From an uncultured Flavobacteriales bacterium (lineage in GTDB: Bacteria; Bacteroidota; Bacteroidia; Flavobacteriales; Weeksellaceae), in assembly GCA_937973555.1 (NCBI GenBank), contig CALJKL010000030.1, positions 1-64,000 on the forward strand: 64,000 nt of DNA. The letters run 5' to 3'. The notes below the pieces were generated by a model. It was not told where the DNA came from. It worked only from the letters and a program-made list of their open reading frames with translations, and made no database searches. How positions within the stretch are numbered: position 1 is the stretch's first letter; every line of letters starts with the position of its first letter. Positions 17,445 to 25,118 of the stretch are shown here, one piece after another. A program made the position numbers and the translations under genes.

Positions 17445-18332
17445 ATGAAAAAAAAAATGGATACTAATTTCACAGATGATTTTTTAGTAAAAGAAAATTC
17501 TCAATTAAAACTCAAAAATTTCGATACGGACTACAAAGGGAAACTCAGCAAAGAAGAAGGAGAACAAATGCTGGAGACTGAAAAGAAAAGACTCTACGAA
17601 CTTCAGGAAAAACTCTATGCAGATGGCAGCCAATCTCTATTGGTTGTATTACAAGCGATGGATGCCGCCGGAAAAGACAGTTTGATAGAACATGTTTTCA
17701 GTGGGGTAAATCCACAAGGATGCGAAGTAACGAGTTTCAAAACACCAAGTACGAAAGAATACGGACACGATTTTCTATGGAGGCAGTATTTAGCGCTTCC
17801 CGAAAAAGGTAAAATTGGAATTTTCAACAGAAGCCATTATGAAAGTGTATTGGTATGCAAGGTTCACCCCGAATATAATCTAAGTGAAAAGGTATGGAAA
17901 TCTACCGCAGAAATTGATGCTAAATTTTGGAAAAACAGATATGAAAGCATCCGGGATTTTGAAAAACACCTTTCCCGAAACGGAACCAAAATCGTGAAAA
18001 TATTTTTGCATGTTTCTAAAGAAGAACAGAAAAAACGTTTTCTGGATAGGATAGCCGAACAGGAAAAAAACTGGAAATTTGCTTTAGGTGATCTAAAAGA
18101 AAGAGCCCTTTTTGACGAATATATGAAGGCTTATGAAGAGGCCATCTCCGAAACCAGCAAAGAACATGCGCCTTGGTATGTAATTCCGGCAGACGAAAAA
18201 TGGTTTGCCAGAGTGGCGGTCATTCAAATTATTATAGAAGCTTTAGAGAAAATGAATCTTCAATATCCTGAATTGTTTCCTGAAGATAAAGCCGCCTTGG
18301 CTGAAGCCAAAAGACATTTGGAAAGTGAATAA
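17445..18332 (+). CDS. ppk2: Polyphosphate kinase 2 family (class III-like) phosphotransferase
   Basis: A protein of about 295 residues (291 if the ATG at 17457 is used) that moves phosphate between polyphosphate and nucleotides. The Walker A region is in LQAMDAAGKDSLIEHV, Walker B in IGIFNRSHYESVLV, and the lid contains HVSKEEQKKRFLDRI. The NPQGCEV and HDFLWR segments match PPK2 class III, which can phosphorylate both AMP and ADP. An ATG at 17415 was rejected because it lies in the previous terminator. It stands alone and is followed by rnpB on the opposite strand. Confidence 0.9.
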   Translation: MKKKMDTNFTDDFLVKENSQLKLKNFDTDYKGKLSKEEGEQMLETEKKRLYELQEKLYADGSQSLLVVLQAMDAAGKDSLIEHVFSGVNPQGCEVTSFKTPSTKEYGHDFLWRQYLALPEKGKIGIFNRSHYESVLVCKVHPEYNLSEKVWKSTAEIDAKFWKNRYESIRDFEKHLSRNGTKIVKIFLHVSKEEQKKRFLDRIAEQEKNWKFALGDLKERALFDEYMKAYEEAISETSKEHAPWYVIPADEKWFARVAVIQIIIEALEKMNLQYPELFPEDKAALAEAKRHLESE

Positions 18333-18366
18333 ATTTCGGATTTTTGACTTTTGATTTATAAAAAAA

Positions 18367-18688
18367 CGAGAAAAACTATAAGCCGGATTCTGTTTCACAC
18401 CGAAGCGTGACGCCTGTTATTTATCTACGATTTGTATTGCTACAAATCTTTAGCTGTTTACCCCTCGACTTTCGCAACGGGCCGCTGCTATTCTGTTTCC
18501 AGAAAAATCGATATACTTAACATTGCACCGCATAGAGTTTACCTGGTTTCACTACAGCCGAACTGTACTTGCTTTCTGTTGCACTGGTCCTGTTCTCGCG
18601 AACGGCGGACGTTATCCGCTATGCTGCCCTATGGTGTCCGGACTTTCCTACCCCAATTTCTTGGAATCAACAAGCCGTTTTTCTCGCT
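18367..18688 (-). ncRNA. rnpB: RNase P RNA (bacterial class A)
   Basis: The minus strand carries the universal P4 region GGTAGGAAAGTCCGGACAC near the 5' end (about 18633-18651) and the conserved 3' AGAATCCGGCTTATAG. Ends are supported by P1: CGAGAAAAAC near the 5' end pairs perfectly with GTTTTTCTCG near the 3' end (plus-strand 18677-18686 and 18367-18376), followed by a T run that terminates transcription. A -7 promoter element TATCTTTG (18692-18699) lies right at the 5' end. The RNA is the catalytic part of RNase P, which trims tRNA 5' leaders. Confidence 0.96.
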
Positions 18689-18691
18689 GGG

Positions 18692-18699
18692 CAAAGATA
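18692..18699 (-). promoter_or_regulatory. -7 promoter element of rnpB
   Basis: Minus strand TATCTTTG, 5 nt before the inferred RNA 5' end. This anchors the TAnnTTTG-to-start distance used elsewhere in the window. Confidence 0.65.
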
Positions 18700-18801
18700 C
18701 GCTTTTAATTGAAATCGAATTTTAAGGCAAAAATAATTATCTCCTCTCCACATTAATAATTAGCACAATATTCTTATCTTCGTCTTTCAAATTTTCTGAA
18801 A

Positions 18802-19296
18802 TTGGATTCTAAACAAAAAGAGTTTTCTCGGTTGGTAAAAGAAAATCAGGGGCTTATTATTAAGGTCTCCAGATTATATACCAATTCTTTGGAGGATGAA
18901 CAGGATCTTTTTCAGGAAATTGTACTACAACTCTGGCGCAGTTACGACTCCTTTAAAGGGCAGTCTAAAATCTCTACTTGGATGTACCGAGTAGCGCTGA
19001 ACACTGCCATTACGCTTTTCCGTAAGAAAACAAAATCTCCACAAACCGATGAACTGATGGATTTTCATCACAAAGATTTTCTGGAAGATGACGATGAAAA
19101 GCAACTGCAAATTTCCCTCCTTTATAAAGTCATTAAAATGTTGCCCAAAGTGGAAAGGGCCATTGTAATGATGTATCTGGATGACCTGCCTTATCGAGAT
19201 ATTGCGGAAAACCTGGGGATTACGGAAGTAAATGCAAGAGTAAAAATGAACAGATTGAAAAAAACTTTAAAAGAACTCATGATTCAACATGCCTAA
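18802..19296 (+). CDS. ECF-type RNA polymerase sigma factor
   Basis: A 164-residue sigma-70 family factor with region 2 (LYTNSLEDEQDLFQEIVLQLWRSY, then STWMYRVALNTAI) and region 4 helix-turn-helix (LPYRDIAENLGITEVNARVKMNRLKKTL). The start is TTG at 18802: no ATG exists in frame until residue about 56, within region 2, so the shorter form would lose essential sequence. Its stop overlaps the start of the next gene by 8 nt, a 4-TM membrane protein that is probably its regulator. A near-consensus TATCTTCG lies about 28 nt upstream. Confidence 0.9.
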   Translation: MDSKQKEFSRLVKENQGLIIKVSRLYTNSLEDEQDLFQEIVLQLWRSYDSFKGQSKISTWMYRVALNTAITLFRKKTKSPQTDELMDFHHKDFLEDDDEKQLQISLLYKVIKMLPKVERAIVMMYLDDLPYRDIAENLGITEVNARVKMNRLKKTLKELMIQHA

Positions 19297-19966
19297 AGAA
19301 GATTTTAATATAGACGATTTCAAAAAATCGTGGCAAGAACAGAAGCCGGAGGTTTATCAATCTTCGGAGATTGAAGCCATGCTGAATAAAAAATCCAGGA
19401 ATTATGTGAAATATATCCTTTGGATCAGTGTTGCCGAATTTTTATTTTTTGCTGCGGTAAATATATTTACTGTTTTTGGTACCAAAAATGACAGCAGCTT
19501 TATGGATCTGCTCCAAAAACTGGGAGTGAATGTCACCAACAATATTGAAGAAGATTTTCAGCATCTTTATCTTTTGCTTAAAATATTCAGTTTGGCCATT
19601 ACAGCATTCTTTGTAATCTTGTTTTATAAAAATTATAAACAAATAGACATTGAAAATAATCTAAAGAAATTTATTCTTCAAATTATTCGATTTAAGAAAA
19701 CGGTAAATCTTTTCATCATTACCAATATTGCTGTACTGGTTGTTTTTACCGCAGTGCTGACCAATTTCACCATGAATGTTTTGAGGTTTCAGAACGTCTA
19801 CTTGAACAATTCTACCTTGGCAGGTTTCACGATTGGGATTCTGGTAAGTCTTTCTATAGGCATCTTGCTTATACTTCTTTACTATAGAATAGTTTATGGA
19901 ATTATTATGAGAAGACTGGATAAAAAACTAAAACAGCTTCAACAGATAGAACAAGAAAACGAGTAA
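19289..19966 (+). CDS. Four-helix membrane protein coupled to the ECF sigma factor
   Basis: A 225-residue protein with a short soluble N-terminal part (FNIDDFKKSWQEQKPEVYQSSEIEAML, residues 5-33), four hydrophobic segments (about 38-60, 88-112, 134-156 and 168-194), and a charged C-terminal helix with repeated Lys, Leu and Gln. I do not recognise a named domain. Overlap with the sigma-factor gene suggests translational coupling and an anti-sigma-like role, with the N-terminal cytosolic helices as the likely sigma-binding part. That role is inferred from position only. Confidence 0.7.
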   Translation: MPKEDFNIDDFKKSWQEQKPEVYQSSEIEAMLNKKSRNYVKYILWISVAEFLFFAAVNIFTVFGTKNDSSFMDLLQKLGVNVTNNIEEDFQHLYLLLKIFSLAITAFFVILFYKNYKQIDIENNLKKFILQIIRFKKTVNLFIITNIAVLVVFTAVLTNFTMNVLRFQNVYLNNSTLAGFTIGILVSLSIGILLILLYYRIVYGIIMRRLDKKLKQLQQIEQENE

Positions 19967-19970
19967 TAAA

Positions 19971-19997
19971 AAATCCTTCAGAAATTCTGAAGGATTT
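19971..19997. terminator. Bidirectional terminator between the sigma operon and rpoN
   Basis: Inverted repeat AATCCTTCAGAA / TTCTGAAGGATT with T runs on both sides, between convergent genes. Confidence 0.8.
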
Positions 19998-20002
19998 TGT
20001 TT

Positions 20003-21469
20003 TTATAATTCCTTTCTTAATCTCGCTACCGGAATATTGAGCTGTTCTCTGTATTTGGCTATGGTTCTTCTTGCAATATTATAGCCTTTTTCTTTCAGCA
20101 CATCTACCAAAGCATCATCTGTAAGAGGTTTTCTTTTGTCTTCGTTGCCGATAACTTCCTGCAGATGGTTTTTGATTTCACGGGTAGAAATCTCTTCTCC
20201 TTCATCATTAGTCAATGAATCTGAAAACAGATTTTTCAGCAGAACAATTCCATTAGGCGTATCTGCATATTTGCTTTTTACTACCCTAGAAATGGTAGAA
20301 ATATCGAAACCGGTAATATCTGCCACATCTTTCAGAATCATTGGCTTGATATTCTTTTCGTCTCCGGTTAAGAAATATTCTTTCTGCAGCTTTACAATCG
20401 CCGAAATGGTCTGCAACAATGTATTTTGTCTTTGGTTAATAGCATCAATATACCATTTTGCCGCATCTAGTTTTTGCTTAATGAAGAGGGCTGCCTGCTT
20501 GTGATCTGCCGAAGTTTTATTGTGAGAATAAGTAGACAAAATCTCCTTGTATTCATCAGAAACCCTCAATACAGGAGCATTTCTGCTGTTGAGCTGAGGC
20601 AATACTTTGCCGTCTTTTATACTGATGATAAAATCTGGGATAATTTCCTGATTGATGGTAATGGTTTGCGTATCGAAATTACCTCCTACTTTTGGGGAAA
20701 GCTTAGAGATGACTTCTAGTGCATCCTTCAGGTCTTCTTCCTCTATGTCGTATTTGTTTAGAATTTTAGCATAATGCCTATTGGTGAGGGCATCAAACTG
20801 ATGTCTCAAAATATTTCCAGCAAGAATTACGGCCTTGTCAGCACTTACCTTCTTTTCTATTTGAAGCAAAAGACATTCCTGCAGATTTCTAGCACCAACA
20901 CCTGGCGGATCTAATTTCTGAACATAATTTTCTAAAACATCTTTTACCTTCTCTTGGGTAGTATATATGCCTTGAGAAAAAGCCAAATCATCTGCAAGAG
21001 ACTTTATTTCTCTTCTTAGGTAGCCATCATTATCGATGTTGCCAATAATATATTCTGCAATTTTAAGCTCTTCTCCCTCAATATTAGAAAGATGGATCTG
21101 TTCAATCAAATAGTCATAAAGGGATTGTCCTTCTGTAAGAAGACTTTCGTTATCGAATTCCTCATCATCTGGAGAATAATTGCTTGATGCTGTTTTATAG
21201 GCAGGTTCATCATCATACAGATACTCATTTACATCAAAATCTGTATCTATACTTTCATTGCCCTCATCATCATAATCATTGTCTAAACTGGAAAAATCAT
21301 CCTCTGAAGATTCTTCTTCCGAAACTTTTTCCAAGGCAGGATTCTCTTCCAACTCACGTTCCAGTTCTTCCTGAAACTCCAGGGTGTGAAGCTGTATCAG
21401 CTTCATCAACTGGATTTGCTGAGGAGCCAGCTTTTGTCCTAATTTTAATTGAAGATTTTGTTTGAGCAT
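20003..21469 (-). CDS. rpoN: RNA polymerase sigma-54 factor
   Basis: A 488-residue sigma-54. Region I starts LKQNLQLKLGQKLAPQQIQLMKLIQL, followed by an acidic region II (about residues 50-115), the core-binding domain (PPGVGARNLQECLLLQI), and the DNA-binding part ending in the RpoN box ARRTIAKYREQLNIP (about residues 470-484). It directs transcription from -24/-12 promoters and needs AAA+ enhancer-binding proteins, none of which are encoded in this window. A -7 element TATTTTTG lies about 23 nt before the ATG, so it is probably transcribed on its own. Confidence 0.96.
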   Translation of the reverse strand: MLKQNLQLKLGQKLAPQQIQLMKLIQLHTLEFQEELERELEENPALEKVSEEESSEDDFSSLDNDYDDEGNESIDTDFDVNEYLYDDEPAYKTASSNYSPDDEEFDNESLLTEGQSLYDYLIEQIHLSNIEGEELKIAEYIIGNIDNDGYLRREIKSLADDLAFSQGIYTTQEKVKDVLENYVQKLDPPGVGARNLQECLLLQIEKKVSADKAVILAGNILRHQFDALTNRHYAKILNKYDIEEEDLKDALEVISKLSPKVGGNFDTQTITINQEIIPDFIISIKDGKVLPQLNSRNAPVLRVSDEYKEILSTYSHNKTSADHKQAALFIKQKLDAAKWYIDAINQRQNTLLQTISAIVKLQKEYFLTGDEKNIKPMILKDVADITGFDISTISRVVKSKYADTPNGIVLLKNLFSDSLTNDEGEEISTREIKNHLQEVIGNEDKRKPLTDDALVDVLKEKGYNIARRTIAKYREQLNIPVARLRKEL

Positions 21470-21535
21470 CGTTTGTGTTTTATGGATTCAAAAATAAAAT
21501 GATTATTTTCGATAGTTTTATAATAAATTCAAAAT

Positions 21536-22984
21536 TTAAAATTCTGCATTTTTAGGAGTTCTTGGAAAAGGGATTACATCTCTGATGTTGGTCATCCCTG
21601 TTACAAAAAGCACCAATCTTTCTAACCCAAGTCCAAATCCTGCATGCGGCACAGAACCAAATTTACGGGTATCCAGATACCACCAAAGCTCGTGTTCATC
21701 TACATGCATCTCGTGCATTTTTTGCTTCAGCACCTCCAATCTTTCTTCTCTTTGAGATCCGCCAATAATTTCTCCAATACCTGGGAAAAGAACATCCATT
21801 GCTGCAACGGTTTTTCCATCTTCATTTAACCTCATATAGAAGGCTTTTATTTCTTTTGGATAATCAAACAACACTACCGGAGATTCAAAATGTTTTTCCA
21901 CCAAATAACGTTCGTGCTCAGACTGCAAATCTGCACCCCATTCTTCGATTGGAAACTGGAATTTTCCTTTTTTATTTTCTTTAGAGTTGAGCAATATTTC
22001 AATCGCTTCAGAATAAGAAACCCTCATAAAACGTTTTTTGATAACATTTTCTAGTTTTTCTATGAGTCCTTCTTTGGCTCTATCTTTTTCTGGTTTTTGT
22101 TTCTGTTCTTCTGCAAAACGCTGATCTAGAAATGCTAAATCATCTTTACAGTTTTCTAAAACATAGCCAATGACATATTTCAAGAAATTTTCTGCTAAAT
22201 CTATATTATCTTCCAGATTATTGAAAGCCACCTCTGGCTCTACCATCCAGAACTCTGCCAAGTGACGGGTAGTATTAGAATTTTCTGCACGGAAGGTAGG
22301 CCCAAAAGTATACACTCTTCCTAAGCCCATGGCAGCCGTTTCTGCTTCTAATTGACCAGAAACCGTAAGGTTAGTCTTTTTTCCAAAGAAATCTTGTGCA
22401 AAATCGATGTCTCCGTTTTCATCTCTAGGAATTTGATTCAAATCAAAATTAGTCACCCCAAACATCTCACCAGCACCTTCTGCATCAGCTCCAGTAATGA
22501 TTGGCGTGTTCATATAAAAGAAATGGTTCTGATTAAAGAACTGATGAATGGCGAAACTTACCGCACTTCTCACTCTGAAAACTGCCCCAAACAAATTAGT
22601 TCTGAATCTGAGATGAGCCTGATCACGCAACACTTCTAAAGAATGTTTTTTGGGCTGAAGAACCGTTTTTTCCATTTCTTCAGAAAAATTATCCCCTAAA
22701 ATCACAATTTTTTTGGCAATAATTTCTATATCCTGACCTTTTCCTTCACTTTCTATTACCTCACCAGTAATCTTTAATGACGAAGCCGTCTTGATATTTT
22801 TAATGATATTTTCATCAAAATTTTCGAAGTCTACCACTACCTGCAAATTATTGATGGTGGAACCGTCATTAAGAGCAATAAAACGGTTTGAGCGAAATGC
22901 TCTTACCCATCCTCTAATGGTAATATCGTGGTGTAAAAGTTTTTTATAATCTCCTAAAATTTCTTTAATGGTTTGCTTGCTCAT
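21536..22984 (-). CDS. asnS: Asparaginyl-tRNA synthetase
   Basis: A 482-residue class IIb synthetase. The N-terminal OB-fold begins [20 protein letters not shown]; motif 2 is in [21 protein letters not shown], and motif 3 is [15 protein letters not shown]. An insertion rich in Lys and Glu between motifs 2 and 3 (about residues 265-340) is typical of the Bacteroidota form. It attaches Asn to tRNA-Asn directly. It has its own -7 element (TATTTTTG on minus, about 22 nt before the ATG) and is separated from rimM by about 100 bp. Confidence 0.97.
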   Translation of the reverse strand: MSKQTIKEILGDYKKLLHHDITIRGWVRAFRSNRFIALNDGSTINNLQVVVDFENFDENIIKNIKTASSLKITGEVIESEGKGQDIEIIAKKIVILGDNFSEEMEKTVLQPKKHSLEVLRDQAHLRFRTNLFGAVFRVRSAVSFAIHQFFNQNHFFYMNTPIITGADAEGAGEMFGVTNFDLNQIPRDENGDIDFAQDFFGKKTNLTVSGQLEAETAAMGLGRVYTFGPTFRAENSNTTRHLAEFWMVEPEVAFNNLEDNIDLAENFLKYVIGYVLENCKDDLAFLDQRFAEEQKQKPEKDRAKEGLIEKLENVIKKRFMRVSYSEAIEILLNSKENKKGKFQFPIEEWGADLQSEHERYLVEKHFESPVVLFDYPKEIKAFYMRLNEDGKTVAAMDVLFPGIGEIIGGSQREERLEVLKQKMHEMHVDEHELWWYLDTRKFGSVPHAGFGLGLERLVLFVTGMTNIRDVIPFPRTPKNAEF

Positions 22985-23080
22985 AATTACATTCTATAAG
23001 CAACAAAAATAATAAATTTTGGCGTAATTTTTGATGTAAAAAACTGTTTTTTGAAATTTACCTGAGATTATTCATCATTT

Positions 23081-23611
23081 TTAGAATGCGTCAAAAAAAA
23101 CATCCATCAAACCTTCTGGCAATTGCATTTTGATGAATTTTTCTTCTCGGTTTACTTCTAAAATCCAGTCTTTGATGATGGGAACAATGATTTCTTTATC
23201 CGCCAGTTTCAAAATAAAGTAGTGCTGGGCGGTCTGGTCATTAATAGAGACAATGTTACCACAAGATTTACCGTCTTCTTCTCTTATTTCAAATCCAATG
23301 ATTTCGTGATAATAAAATTGTTTTCCGGAAAGTTTTGGCAACGTAGAAAGCGGCAAAAACACATTCCTTCCTAGCGTTTGATCTACCAATTGTTCGGTAG
23401 CATTTTTAAAAGAAACAATGAGCGAATCGAGCTTGCTCCATTGTGATTTTGCAATAAAAAAAGGCACCAACAACCCATTAATCTCCACAAAAATAGATTC
23501 TAATTTGTTATAAAACTGGGGTTGGTCTGTATCTAATTTTAAAATTACATTTCCCTGTAAACCATGTCTACGGGTAATTTTTCCTAAAAGATAGCAATCT
23601 TCTTTTCTCAT
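23081..23611 (-). CDS. rimM: Ribosome maturation factor RimM
   Basis: A 176-residue 16S rRNA processing factor that binds S19 and helps mature the 30S head. The N-terminal RimM domain (YLLGKITRRHGLQGNVILK) and the PRC-barrel half (FYYHEIIGFEIRE, then IIVPIIKDWILEVN) are both present. The ATG at 23611 is chosen over a longer frame because the extension runs through a -7 element (TATATTTG, 23616-23623) and the rpsP-side hairpin. That element ends 4 nt before the ATG, so the gene may be read from a leaderless promoter as well as with rpsP. Confidence 0.93.
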   Translation of the reverse strand: MRKEDCYLLGKITRRHGLQGNVILKLDTDQPQFYNKLESIFVEINGLLVPFFIAKSQWSKLDSLIVSFKNATEQLVDQTLGRNVFLPLSTLPKLSGKQFYYHEIIGFEIREEDGKSCGNIVSINDQTAQHYFILKLADKEIIVPIIKDWILEVNREEKFIKMQLPEGLMDVFFDAF

Positions 23612-23615
23612 GCTG

Positions 23616-23623
23616 CAAATATA
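23616..23623 (-). promoter_or_regulatory. -7 element with N4 spacing to the rimM ATG
   Basis: Minus strand TATATTTG, 4 nt, ATG. No clear -33. It implies separate, leaderless transcription of rimM downstream of rpsP. Confidence 0.5.
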
Positions 23624-23638
23624 GTAGGTTTTAAAATA

Positions 23639-23666
23639 ATAGAGACGCAATGTATTGCGTCTCTAT
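23639..23666 (-). terminator. Hairpin between rpsP and rimM
   Basis: Near-perfect inverted repeat ATAGAGACGCAA / TTGCGTCTCTAT with a 4-nt loop. It could terminate rpsP or protect its mRNA end. The T run after it is weak. Confidence 0.6.
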
Positions 23667-23688
23667 CAAAATTTTATTTCCGGATGGA

Positions 23689-24327
23689 TTAAGCTTCTGC
23701 TTCTTCAGTTCCTTCAGCTTCAGCAGCAGGTTCTTCTGCTACTTCTTCAGCAGATGGAGCTTCTTCAGCAACCTCTTCTACTACTTCTGCAGCCGGAGCC
23801 TCTTCTGTCACCTCAGCAACTGGAGCTTCTTCTACTGGTGCGTTAGCAGCTTCTTCAGCAGCTTTAGCATCCGCTTCTGCTTGTGCAGCAGCAGCAATTC
23901 TAGCTTCATTTACTTTAGCTTCAGCTTCTAGAGCGGCTTTTTTAGCATCTGCTTTAGATTTTGCTAAACCATCTTTCTTAGCGTTTACTGCATTTTCTTT
24001 AGCTTCTAACCAAGCGTTGAATCTCTTTTCAGCTTCAGCTTCATCAAAAGCACCTTTAGCAACACCTCCTTGTAAGTGTTTTTTGTAAAGAGCACCTTTG
24101 TAAGAAAGAATTGCTCTTGCAGTATCAGTAGGCTGAGCACCGTTGTTTAACCATTTTACAGCTGCATCAACATTCAATTCTATTGTTGCAGGGTTAGTAA
24201 TAGGGTTATAAACACCTAATTTTTCGATGAATCTACCATCTCTTCTTGCTCTAGCATCTGCTACTACGATGTGAAAAAAAGGTTTTCCTTTTTTACCGTG
24301 TCTTTGTAATCTAATTTTTACTGACAT
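23689..24327 (-). CDS. rpsP: 30S ribosomal protein S16 with long acidic C-terminal tail
   Basis: The first 80 or so residues are canonical S16 (VKIRLQRHGKKGKPFFHIVVADARARRDGRFIE and the YNP motif), a structural protein of the 30S body. The remaining 130 residues form an Ala/Glu/Lys-rich tail, first Lys/Ala helical (LEAKENAVNAKKDGLAKSK) and then strongly acidic (repeats of EEAPAAEV type). Total length 212 against 80-90 in E. coli. Long tails on S16 are seen in Bacteroidota, but their role is unknown. Its gene precedes rimM as in many bacteria. Confidence 0.95.
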   Translation of the reverse strand: MSVKIRLQRHGKKGKPFFHIVVADARARRDGRFIEKLGVYNPITNPATIELNVDAAVKWLNNGAQPTDTARAILSYKGALYKKHLQGGVAKGAFDEAEAEKRFNAWLEAKENAVNAKKDGLAKSKADAKKAALEAEAKVNEARIAAAAQAEADAKAAEEAANAPVEEAPVAEVTEEAPAAEVVEEVAEEAPSAEEVAEEPAAEAEGTEEAEA

Positions 24328-24459
24328 AAATTTTAATTTTATGGGAACTCGTCCCGTTAATGATTTTAAGTCTGCAAAAATACAAAAATTTTTTAAAACT
24401 CAAAAAACCTAAGGATTATTGTTTTCATTTAAAAAAACTATTTTTTTTGATACAAAAAA

Positions 24460-24481
24460 AGCCGGAGAAAAAATTCCGGCT
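24460..24481 (-). terminator. Terminator of the SRPBCC gene
   Basis: AGCCGGA / TCCGGCT stem with a short loop and a T run on the minus strand, 26 nt past the stop codon at 24507. Confidence 0.75.
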
Positions 24482-24506
24482 CTAAAATTTTGTTTTCTTA
24501 TGATTG

Positions 24507-25040
24507 CTAAGGTCTCTCAGACATTGCCTTTAATGAATTCAAACCATCCCCAAAAGCATCATCCATCCCTTTTTGCAGAAAGAGCTTCATAAGGTTAGAA
24601 GGATATTCCATAGTGGTATCAAAAGCCCAAGTCACTTCTGTAGAGGTCCCTTGAGGCTTTAACAATATAATTCCTGATGCATTGCTTTCAAAAGGCTTAA
24701 TAAAATGAATATCTACCACCGCTTTTTCATTAGGCACCAATTGAATAATTCTTTCTTCACCTTGCCCTGCCTTATCATTACCACTCCAGGTATACAGTTC
24801 ACCTACTGTACCAGATGCTCCTGAATACGTTTCTTTCATATTAGGATCTAGTTTCATAAAAGGGCTCCAGCTATTGATGGCTTTCATAGAATTCACATTC
24901 TGCCATACTTTTTCTATAGGAGCATTAATTGTAATTGATTTTTCGTAATGGTATTCTTTGCCCAAGGCTATCATGGTAATAATGATTACCACAAAAACTA
25001 CCACAAAAAAACCAAGCATAAATTTGAAAAATTTTTTCAT
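24507..25040 (-). CDS. SRPBCC-fold (polyketide cyclase-like) membrane-anchored protein
   Basis: A 177-residue protein with one N-terminal membrane helix (FFKFMLGFFVVVFVVIIITMI, residues 3-25 roughly) followed by an SRPBCC/START-type ligand-binding fold, seen in YHYEKSITINAPIEKVWQNV, the WSPFMKLDPNMKETYSG segment and EVTWAFDTTMEYP. The family binds hydrophobic ligands, and no enzyme activity can be stated. It is transcribed alone, with a -7 element TATATTTG about 27 nt before the ATG on the minus strand. Confidence 0.85.
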   Translation of the reverse strand: MKKFFKFMLGFFVVVFVVIIITMIALGKEYHYEKSITINAPIEKVWQNVNSMKAINSWSPFMKLDPNMKETYSGASGTVGELYTWSGNDKAGQGEERIIQLVPNEKAVVDIHFIKPFESNASGIILLKPQGTSTEVTWAFDTTMEYPSNLMKLFLQKGMDDAFGDGLNSLKAMSERP

Positions 25041-25118
25041 GCCTTGAATTTTTTAAGTTTTCACCAAATATAACAATTTGTTTTAATTAATTTTACAAGC
25101 TCAATAAAGAATATACAA

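Noticed and set aside
18432..18725. ORFs of 97 and 61 codons over the RNase P RNA gene
   Set aside because: They overlap a full rnpB with matching P1 and P4 on the opposite strand and have no family or start signal.
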